Source: Candidatus Saccharimonadota bacterium (GTDB taxonomy: Bacteria > Patescibacteriota > Saccharimonadia > Saccharimonadales > Saccharimonadaceae). Taken from it: 5,251 nucleotides of DNA. Of this stretch, positions 1 to 5,251 are shown in pieces (the stretch's first letter is position 1; each line of letters begins with the position of its first letter). Below the pieces are notes generated by a model that made no database searches, was not told the DNA's origin, and saw only the letters and a list, made by a program, of their open reading frames with translations. The position numbers and the translations under genes are program-made. The stretch covers positions 1-5,251 of the forward strand of contig CAJPSU010000054.1 of the NCBI GenBank assembly GCA_905373345.1, in the 5' to 3' direction.

Positions 1-47
1 GTTATATTGTATAGTCGAAGCTTAGTACAAAGGTAAAAAGGGAAGTT
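1..47 (+). promoter_or_regulatory. AT-rich leader of rpmG with possible -10 box and ribosome binding site
   Basis: This short AT-rich stretch precedes the L33 gene. Two hexamers resemble a sigma-70 -10 box: TATATT at 3-8 and TATAGT at 10-15. The matching -35 region would lie at or beyond the window edge, so the promoter cannot be confirmed. A purine-rich AAGGGAAG at 38-45 places its AGGG core (39-42) five bases before the ATG at 48 and is a plausible Shine-Dalgarno site. The ribosome binding site is fairly convincing; the promoter is a weak guess. Confidence 0.35.
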
Positions 48-257
48 ATGGCAAAGAAGAATAACACCAAGCGGAAGATTGTGGCGCTCGTCAGCGAGCT
101 GACGGGGCATCGTACGTATGTTACGCGTAAAAATACGATGAATACGCCGGATAAATTAAAGTTGCGCAAATACGATCCAAAAGCGCGCAAGCATGCAACG
201 TATACTGAAACGAAGAAATCGCTCGGCCGCAATGAGGTGAAACCGCGCAAGGGCTAA
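48..257 (+). CDS. rpmG: 50S ribosomal protein L33, cysteine-free type with basic C-terminal tail
   Basis: This 69-residue, very basic protein is ribosomal protein L33 of the large subunit, a small protein near the E site. The family pattern is clear: a basic start ([11 protein letters not shown]), [11 protein letters not shown] at residues 19-29, [13 protein letters not shown] at 32-44, then [11 protein letters not shown]. The four zinc-binding cysteines of the C+ form are all absent: the first pair is replaced around VSELTGH and the second pair by DPKA (residues 43-46). This is therefore the zinc-independent C- form, like E. coli L33 with its KFDP motif. About 12 residues ([12 protein letters not shown]) extend past the usual 50-55 residue end. 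An AGGG ribosome binding site lies five bases upstream of the ATG, and the gene ends in TAA just before a hairpin terminator. It appears to be transcribed alone, converging with the glycan operon, to which it has no evident functional link. Confidence 0.95.
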   Translation: MAKKNNTKRKIVALVSELTGHRTYVTRKNTMNTPDKLKLRKYDPKARKHATYTETKKSLGRNEVKPRKG

Positions 258-279
258 CACAATCTGTTTTATGCAATAA

Positions 280-309
280 AAAAACCGCCTAAAATCACGG
301 GCGGTTTTT
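280..309. terminator. Bidirectional rho-independent terminator between convergent genes
   Basis: A ten-base-pair stem is formed by AAAAACCGCC (280-289) and GGCGGTTTTT (300-309), with a ten-base loop between. The GC core CCGCC/GGCGG is flanked by A and T runs, so on either strand the hairpin is followed by a T tract. It lies 22 bases after the rpmG stop and about 35 bases after the stop of the - strand operon. It can therefore end both transcripts. Confidence 0.9.
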
Positions 310-343
310 ATTATCTGTAAGTGGGCTGTAAATGACTGTACGC

Positions 344-1060
344 TCACAACTCAGCGCCATACGCCGTATCAATCGCTTCGGCGATCCATAGCGCATTCGA
401 TAGAATTCGCTCAAGCTGCACTTCGTTCGGCTGCTCGTTTTCGGAATAAACGTACACCGTGCCGCGATCGATTTCGATGCTCATTTTACTAAAATGCGAG
501 GTGATGACGCTGGCGATTTGCGGCGAGATCAACTGTTCAATTTCGAGCGCATGCGTCGGTGTGCCGTACACCGTATATTTGCTCAAAAACTGGGGCGCGT
601 ACGCCGCGAGATTCCCGATCGCGAGCGGCCGCACGTGCGAATACGACGAACGATATACGGCATCGTGCTGCTTGAGCCCGATGTAAGTGTGCGGAACTGT
701 CCGCGGAGTATGCAAGTCGATCGCCACGATGAGCCAATGGCAACGCTGGCGCTTGGTTTTTGCGACCGTGTTCGGCGCGTGAAGCTGCACGACATCATTG
801 CGAATAAGCACTGTCGCATCGTAGCCGCGCACTGTACCGATACAAACGTGATTATCAATGTGCGTGTGCGATACCGTGTGCCCGCGCACCGGGCGGCGGT
901 CGCCATCGCGCTGGTCGACATAGCCAAAATAAACCAGCCCGACTTGATCAGCAAAACTCTGAATCGTTTTCTTCGTCAGGCGCGTCCGCACAACGTGCGC
1001 TGGCGTCATGTGGCGCAGCGCCCGCGCAAGCCTAATCTTTAGGCGGTCGCGCCCAGACAC
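344..1060 (-). CDS. Conserved hypothetical protein of 238 residues, last gene of the glycan operon
   Basis: I cannot assign a function. The protein starts at GTG (1058-1060), whose first G is the last base of the GH15 stop TAG. An in-frame TGA lies ten codons upstream with no ATG between, and the next ATG (codon 18) has no ribosome binding site, so GTG is the best start. A weak AGGA lies 11 bases upstream. The first 35 residues are strongly basic. Residues 40-87 look like a conserved core: GYVDQRD (46-52), then a histidine-rich strand segment around RGHTVSHTHIDNH (59-71), running into CIGTVRGYD (73-81). A second, beta-rich stretch WLIVAIDLHT (109-118) is followed by HTYIGLKQHD (124-133), and a C-terminal helix (about 214-235) contains NALWIAEAID. 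I see no signal peptide, membrane helix or known catalytic motif. The shape recalls unnamed conserved proteins of Saccharibacteria, from memory only. Its coupling to the amylase genes hints at a related or regulatory role, but this is not shown. The gene ends in TGA. Confidence 0.8.
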   Translation of the reverse strand: MSGRDRLKIRLARALRHMTPAHVVRTRLTKKTIQSFADQVGLVYFGYVDQRDGDRRPVRGHTVSHTHIDNHVCIGTVRGYDATVLIRNDVVQLHAPNTVAKTKRQRCHWLIVAIDLHTPRTVPHTYIGLKQHDAVYRSSYSHVRPLAIGNLAAYAPQFLSKYTVYGTPTHALEIEQLISPQIASVITSHFSKMSIEIDRGTVYVYSENEQPNEVQLERILSNALWIAEAIDTAYGAEL

Positions 1061-3015
1061 TATTTGCTTGTTCCTTTCGTGATTGTGTCAAGCACGGTCG
1101 AAACGAATTCTGCTTGGCTCCACGATAACGGCGAAACTGATTCTTCTGTTTCTGTTTCCGGATCGATCTGTTCGCACAACGTGCCGGTCTTCCGAGCGTG
1201 AGCACGCACCCATGCGAGTGTCTTGTGCGCCGATGCGGCATCGCCTTTTTCTAAGTCGTACTGTGCGAGCCACAGCGATGTGACGAACCACCAATTGCCG
1301 AGGCTCGCTGGATTGCGGGGGCGGTAGTTATCGTTTTCGTAGCGAGGAACGCCCGGACGATCGGGCGACACGTTGAATACGCGCCGCGCCGTTTGCACTG
1401 CGCGCTCGACAATGCCGCTATCAGCAGAAAAAAGCCCGAACATAAATGCGCCGTAGATACTAGATAAGTCGATCGTTTGATCCGGCTCGTATGAGCCGTC
1501 AGCATGCCGGCGTAAGCCTTTGTAGAGCGCATCGCGGTCGTGATTGACTAAATATTTTTGCGCTGCTTCAGCGATGTCCGACGCCGCTGAGCGCCAGGCG
1601 ACCGCATGTCCGTCATCATGATTATCGTCTGCTAAATCTGCTGCTGCCGATAGTGCCGCGTAGACGACAGCTGTCGTGTAAGTAGTCGTCATGTATTGCT
1701 CCTCCCACAAATCGTACGATGGTTTCGGCAAGCCGGTCGACGAATCAATGTAGCTCGCCAAAAAATCCGCCATTGGCACAACCATCGGCTCATAAAAACG
1801 TTTCATAAGCCGCTGATCATTTGCACTGCGATACAATTGGCCGAACAAGAATAATACCAGCGCCGTTTCATCTTCTTGAATTGGCGGTGTCACTGAACCA
1901 TCATCGTGAATGTATGGGTGCCAGCTGCTACCGACCGCGCCGTCTGCCCGATATTTATGCATTAGAAATCCGCCAGAGTTTAGCCCGCGCCGGCAAAAAT
2001 CGAAAAATTGGTAAGCTTCTTCGTAATAGCCCATGCGAATCAGCGGCCATAGCACATATGCGCCGTCGCGCGGCCAACAGTAGGCGTATGCGTCGCGCCA
2101 ATAATTCAACATGCCGCTATCGGTGCTAGCGATAATCGCGCCGCGCTTGTCAATGTGAGCTTTGAGCAGCATGACGCTCCGCAGGAATAGTTCGCGGTAC
2201 GCTGGATCAATTTTGCGTGAAACCTTTTCGGCGGGGCGCAGCCAGCGGTACCACCATTTTGTTGTTAGAATGTAGCGATCGTTTAGACCATTATAGCGCA
2301 GTTGTTTATGCACAAACAATGCTTCGCGCAGCGTCGTGCCGCACGCGATCCAGTAGTGTATGCGCGCAGAACTGTGCGCTTTAAGCGCTAACTTAAATCG
2401 AATCGTCGAGTCAACGCGCCCATGCTCGACAGGGCAGCCCCATAATTCGCCGTCTTCGGCATCGCGGAATGTACCTTCGCGCCCTTCAGTACCAAATAGC
2501 CCGATCGTGTACTGATCAAACGCGCGTTTCTGATCGTCGGTGCCGGAAATAACAAAGGTGCGCCTCCCGCGGTAATGAACGATTGCTTGGTCGTTCGGCA
2601 AAAATTGCGCCGTGTCGGTCATGCTAGCGGAGTCGCCAATGACGAATGCTTGGCGGAAAAATAATCGCACATCTTTATCATACGCGTCAAGATTGACGAC
2701 ATGTATGTTTCGCATAAACGCGTTGAGTTCGCCGTCGACCGTATCGTCAAACTCAAGCATAATGCCGAGCGCCTGATTTTTCGCGACGATATGCCCGACC
2801 AGCGCGTCGTGTGGATAGCTAAATACAAACGTCCACGAGCCGTCATGCAACCACGAGCACTTGCCGTCAACCCACACTCCTATATGATGGCTCGTTTCTT
2901 TACCGATGGTGTGATTTTCAAGTCCGACATACGGGAAGTAAAAATCATGTACTTCGCCGAACGTGTTTAGACCGACGTGGAGTTCGCCATTGCTTAGTAT
3001 GATTGGACGCGCCAT
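1060..3015 (-). CDS. GH15 glucoamylase-type glycoside hydrolase
   Basis: This 651-residue enzyme belongs to glycoside hydrolase family 15, inverting enzymes that remove glucose from the non-reducing ends of alpha-glucans. The length fits the two-domain bacterial/archaeal form: an N-terminal beta-sandwich (about 1-265) and an (alpha/alpha)6 barrel (about 270-645). Barrel motifs include YWRD (305-308) and WPRDGAYVLWPL (314-325), whose Arg316-Asp317 match the substrate-binding Arg-Asp pair of fungal glucoamylase. YDLWEEQ (434-440) places the likely general acid at Glu438. LCEQIDPET (613-621), followed by SPLSWSQAEFV (628-638), places the likely general base at Glu615. There is no signal peptide or starch-binding module, so it should act in the cytoplasm. 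The ATG shares one base with the TAA of the GH57 gene, and GGAG lies seven bases upstream inside that gene's last codons. Some GH15 members are trehalases or act on other glucosides; the GH57 and synthase neighbours favour a glucan substrate. The family call is firm, the exact substrate is inferred. Confidence 0.93.
   Translation of the reverse strand: MARPIILSNGELHVGLNTFGEVHDFYFPYVGLENHTIGKETSHHIGVWVDGKCSWLHDGSWTFVFSYPHDALVGHIVAKNQALGIMLEFDDTVDGELNAFMRNIHVVNLDAYDKDVRLFFRQAFVIGDSASMTDTAQFLPNDQAIVHYRGRRTFVISGTDDQKRAFDQYTIGLFGTEGREGTFRDAEDGELWGCPVEHGRVDSTIRFKLALKAHSSARIHYWIACGTTLREALFVHKQLRYNGLNDRYILTTKWWYRWLRPAEKVSRKIDPAYRELFLRSVMLLKAHIDKRGAIIASTDSGMLNYWRDAYAYCWPRDGAYVLWPLIRMGYYEEAYQFFDFCRRGLNSGGFLMHKYRADGAVGSSWHPYIHDDGSVTPPIQEDETALVLFLFGQLYRSANDQRLMKRFYEPMVVPMADFLASYIDSSTGLPKPSYDLWEEQYMTTTYTTAVVYAALSAAADLADDNHDDGHAVAWRSAASDIAEAAQKYLVNHDRDALYKGLRRHADGSYEPDQTIDLSSIYGAFMFGLFSADSGIVERAVQTARRVFNVSPDRPGVPRYENDNYRPRNPASLGNWWFVTSLWLAQYDLEKGDAASAHKTLAWVRAHARKTGTLCEQIDPETETEESVSPLSWSQAEFVSTVLDTITKGTSK
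1072..1075 (-). promoter_or_regulatory. Weak ribosome binding site for the hypothetical gene
   Basis: AGGA, read on the - strand, lies inside the last codons of the GH15 gene, 11 bases before the overlapping GTG start. The spacing is longer than ideal and the start codon is weak. Translation therefore probably depends on ribosomes finishing GH15. Confidence 0.5.
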
Positions 3016-4241
3016 TAAAATTCTCCGTGCCGGTGGTGTTCATATACGCGGTAGCGAATGTCGCGCAGTGCGTTCATAAAGTACAAAAATGCGTCGTACG
3101 GCGAATTGTACGGGCTAAAATATGCGTGTACGTCGCCATCGGAGAACCATTTCGTGCACATATAATACGGGTGATCGCTCGTGGTTAAACGCCGCCAGTC
3201 TGAAATTAGATCGGTGTCGTCGGTACGCATGACGTCGTCTTCCAGCGCATACAAATGGCGCATCGCCTCATGCTGCATGCTATTGCCGAGCCACGCCGTG
3301 AGGTCGCGTTCCGTGTCCGCCCATGTGGTCGTGTACGGGCAATCAACTTCATCTACTGCGTCGAATGCGTCGCACGCGCCGCTTGCTGTGTAAAATGTGT
3401 TGGCAGGATTCTTCAGCCACCGATCGACGAAATCTGAGAAGAATGAGAAAATACCCGTGTCTTCCCAAATGTTCTCGCCGAACGTTTCAAAATCCATAAA
3501 CAAATTTACAATTTGCCCGTCGCTGCCAAGCGCGTTATTCAGCCAGGTGTCGTATTTGCTGGCGCGCAGGGGAAATTCCTCCCAATCGCGGTTGCCGAAG
3601 CGGAATGCAATGTCGTCGCTCAGGCGGTAGTTTTTCATCAGCAACTTGATGTGCTTCGTATTAATCGGACGGTACACGTAGTTCGGGCTGCGCCACCCGA
3701 GAATTGGATCCCAGCCTTCTGCTAAAATGCCTTTGAAGCCGTTGTCGTCCGCCCATTTAGCGAGATTATTGTCGTAGCTGAGTTCGGTATTGCGGAAAAC
3801 GCGCGTTTCAACGTCGAACAAGTCGCGAATTTTCGCGCGGTACAGCGCGACCTGCCGCTCAAACTCTGCCCGGCTAAAGAAAAACGCAAGACTATGATAA
3901 TAGGTATCAGCGACGATCTCGGTCCGCCCAGTCTCAACGAGCGCGCGAAATACGTCAATCACGTCGGGTGCCCAGGCTTCGGCTTGCTCAAGCATTGTGC
4001 CGGAAATCGATAGCGACACTTTGAAATCTGGGTGCGTGTCAAGCAATTGCTTGAGCAGCCGCGCCATCGGGCGGTATGATTTATCGGCGACTTTTTCGAA
4101 AATTGCGCGGTTATTACGGTGCGGCTCTTTGCATTCGCCAAAATAATCATGATTGACTGCCGTATCAAACACTGTGTACTCGCGCACACGCCACGGCTGG
4201 TGAACGTGCAGATATAATACGATTCCGCGCTTGCTACTCAT
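3015..4241 (-). CDS. GH57 alpha-amylase-type glycoside hydrolase
   Basis: This 408-residue protein is a glycoside hydrolase family 57 enzyme: a retaining alpha-glucan hydrolase or transferase on an incomplete (beta/alpha)7 barrel, common in archaea and thermophiles. The five GH57 signature regions can be read in order: HVHQP at 12-16; GRTEIVADTYYHSL at 105-118; FRNTELSYDN at 149-158, with Glu153 as the likely nucleophile; LFMDFETFGEN at 247-257, with Asp250 as the likely acid/base; and TAWLGNSMQHEA at 315-326. The C-terminal part, YMCTKWFSDGDVHAYFSPY (360-378), is typical of the M. jannaschii-like alpha-amylase group. No signal peptide is present, so the enzyme is probably cytoplasmic. The ATG start has AGGAG six bases upstream and overlaps the end of the glycosyltransferase gene by 8 bases; the stop TAA overlaps the GH15 start by one base. 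Activity within GH57 varies (alpha-amylase, 4-alpha-glucanotransferase, amylopullulanase). The motifs and length favour the amylase group but do not settle it. Confidence 0.93.
   Translation of the reverse strand: MSSKRGIVLYLHVHQPWRVREYTVFDTAVNHDYFGECKEPHRNNRAIFEKVADKSYRPMARLLKQLLDTHPDFKVSLSISGTMLEQAEAWAPDVIDVFRALVETGRTEIVADTYYHSLAFFFSRAEFERQVALYRAKIRDLFDVETRVFRNTELSYDNNLAKWADDNGFKGILAEGWDPILGWRSPNYVYRPINTKHIKLLMKNYRLSDDIAFRFGNRDWEEFPLRASKYDTWLNNALGSDGQIVNLFMDFETFGENIWEDTGIFSFFSDFVDRWLKNPANTFYTASGACDAFDAVDEVDCPYTTTWADTERDLTAWLGNSMQHEAMRHLYALEDDVMRTDDTDLISDWRRLTTSDHPYYMCTKWFSDGDVHAYFSPYNSPYDAFLYFMNALRDIRYRVYEHHRHGEF
3023..3026 (-). promoter_or_regulatory. Ribosome binding site for the GH15 gene
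   Basis: GGAG on the - strand is part of the last codons of the GH57 gene (Gly-Glu) and sits seven bases before the GH15 ATG. It supports the chosen start and translational coupling through the TAATG overlap. Confidence 0.7.
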
Positions 4242-5251
4242 TGACTTCTCCTGTTTTCATGTTGTTATAGACGTGAATGCATTTTTCAGCGACATCATTC
4301 CAGCTGATACGCGCGTATTCATTTTTGACATTACGCTTCAAACTGTCGCGCAGCGCCGGTGACGTCGCAAGTGCCACGAGCTGGTCGGCGAGCTTTTCGG
4401 TATCCCAAAAATCATAGCGCAGTACGCTTTGTAGTATTTCGCCGACGCCGGACTGCTTAGTGATGATCAGCGCCGTATCATGGTGCGCTGCTTCAAGCGC
4501 CGTTAGCCCGAACGGCTCCGACACTGAGCTCATCACGAACACGTCCGATACGCTATACGCATCGCGCCATTGTTTGCCGCGCACGAATCCGCTGAAAAAC
4601 ACTTTATCGGAAATACCAAGATCCGCAGAAAGCTGAATAAGCTCGTCGCGCTGATCGCCGTTGCCGGCAAACAAAAACGCGAACCGGTCGTAGCGCTCGC
4701 ACGCCCGCGCCGCGCCACGCATCAATTGCACTAAACCTTTTTGCGCCGTGAAGCGCGTGATCGTCGACACCACCGTGTAGCCCTCGTTTTTTAGCACTTC
4801 AAGATAGCGATACGTGCGGCGGTCGTATTCGTAATCGCCGAACGAATCAATGTCGATCGCGTTGTGAATCACTTCAATCTTGTCTGCTGGAATGCCGTAT
4901 TTCTGTACGATGATTTGCTTGGTGATATTGCTTACAGCAATGATCCGATCCGCCATCATCAAACCATTATATTCAATCTCATGAATAATCGGATTGCCGC
5001 CATTGTGCGAACCGGCGCGGTCAAATTCGGTGGCATGCACATGAACGATCAGCGGCGCGTCGGTCAACTCTTTGGCGCGCAAGCCTGCTTCAATTGTAAG
5101 CCAATCGTGCGCATGAATGATATCAGGGCTACCCGTCTTGCGCACAAAACGCTCAACGTACTTGATGTAGCGTTTTTGCAAGCCGCGCATTGTCTGCAGA
5201 TCGCGCATATCGACCTGGTCAAGATCAAGTATATCAACGCCTTTATTGTCA
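4234..5251 (-). CDS. Glycogen synthase-like GT-B glycosyltransferase, 5' end outside window
   Basis: The reading frame is open to the right edge, so the gene is partial; 338 residues are visible. An ATG at 5208 is internal: 14 more in-frame codons follow upstream to the edge and the N-terminal domain would otherwise be missing. The fold is GT-B (GT4/GT5 type). In visible numbering, PDIIHAHDWLT (42-52) and HVHATEFDRAG (70-80) belong to the end of the N-terminal domain. The donor-binding domain shows TRFTAQKG (165-172), with the Arg166 and Lys171 that normally contact the nucleotide-sugar phosphates, and the EX7E motif SEPFGLTALEA (244-254) with Glu245 and Glu253. The HATEFDR signature and the amylase neighbours point to a synthase that builds alpha-1,4-glucan from ADP- or UDP-glucose; the sequence does not decide the donor. 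Compared with relatives, roughly 80-100 residues are missing, including the Gly-rich N-terminal loop. The TAG stop lies inside the start of the GH57 gene. A different GT4 acceptor, such as a cell-surface glycan, remains possible. Confidence 0.88.
   Translation of the reverse strand, partial: DNKGVDILDLDQVDMRDLQTMRGLQKRYIKYVERFVRKTGSPDIIHAHDWLTIEAGLRAKELTDAPLIVHVHATEFDRAGSHNGGNPIIHEIEYNGLMMADRIIAVSNITKQIIVQKYGIPADKIEVIHNAIDIDSFGDYEYDRRTYRYLEVLKNEGYTVVSTITRFTAQKGLVQLMRGAARACERYDRFAFLFAGNGDQRDELIQLSADLGISDKVFFSGFVRGKQWRDAYSVSDVFVMSSVSEPFGLTALEAAHHDTALIITKQSGVGEILQSVLRYDFWDTEKLADQLVALATSPALRDSLKRNVKNEYARISWNDVAEKCIHVYNNMKTGEVNE
4248..4252 (-). promoter_or_regulatory. Ribosome binding site for the GH57 gene
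   Basis: AGGAG on the - strand lies six bases before the GH57 ATG, inside the last codons of the glycosyltransferase gene. It is the best Shine-Dalgarno match in the operon and fixes the start at 4241. Confidence 0.8.

Noticed and set aside
2..250. 82-codon open frame on the - strand opposite rpmG
   Set aside because: It is the antisense shadow of a clear L33 gene, and its Phe-rich composition simply mirrors the Lys codons of rpmG.
344..346. TGA recoded as glycine, as in Gracilibacteria
   Set aside because: Reading through TGA adds only about ten residues before a TAA next to the terminator, and no operon gene needs an in-frame TGA to stay intact. The standard code explains the window.
494..1042. 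182-codon open frame on the + strand opposite the hypothetical gene
   Set aside because: It is rich in Arg, His and Cys with no domain pattern, lacks a convincing ribosome binding site and lies wholly antisense to a better-supported gene in the overlapping operon. It looks like a by-product of that gene's codon bias.
1821..2129. 102-codon open frame on the + strand inside the GH15 gene
   Set aside because: It is antisense to well-conserved GH15 catalytic-domain motifs, has no domain pattern of its own and has no visible start signals.
5206..5208. ATG as the start of the glycosyltransferase
   Set aside because: The frame stays open for 14 further codons to the window edge, no ribosome binding site precedes this ATG, and starting here would remove most of the N-terminal GT-B domain.
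1..5251. CRISPR array, tRNA or rRNA gene, insertion sequence or phage-like system
   Set aside because: I saw no spaced direct repeats, cloverleaf pattern, transposase motifs or terminal inverted repeats. Nearly all bases are taken up by five well-formed genes.

Overview
The window is protein-coding and non-mobile. It holds one short gene on the + strand and a tightly packed four-gene operon on the - strand, the two converging on a shared terminator. The gene content, compact start-stop overlaps, roughly balanced base composition and the type of uncharacterised protein at the operon's end suggest a Patescibacteria/CPR bacterium, most likely a Candidatus Saccharibacteria (TM7) member. That placement is my inference from family resemblance, not a computed result. 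TAA, TAG and TGA all act as stops, which fits the ordinary bacterial code.

Layout. Bases 1-47 are an AT-rich leader, and 48-257 encode ribosomal protein L33 (rpmG) of the cysteine-free type with a basic tail. Bases 258-343 are intergenic and contain a strong hairpin (280-309) with T-runs on both strands, which can end transcription from both sides. From the right edge leftwards on the - strand come a GT-B glycosyltransferase of glycogen-synthase type (5' end beyond the window), a GH57 alpha-amylase-type enzyme, a GH15 glucoamylase-type enzyme, and a 238-residue protein of unknown function. The three junctions overlap by 8, 1 and 1 bases, so the genes are almost certainly one transcript with coupled translation.

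Function. The first three operon genes form a small alpha-glucan (glycogen-like) synthesis and breakdown set: a synthase-like glycosyltransferase, an internally acting GH57 enzyme, and an exo-acting GH15 enzyme that would release glucose. The catalytic motifs I could place are present in all three. Neither hydrolase has a signal peptide or membrane segment, so they probably work on an internal store rather than on external starch. The combination resembles the methanogen set (Methanocaldococcus jannaschii glycogen synthase, GH15 and GH57 genes) more than the classical glgBXCAP operon. The fourth gene is coupled to the set by a GTG start that overlaps the GH15 stop. It is the main unexplained element here.
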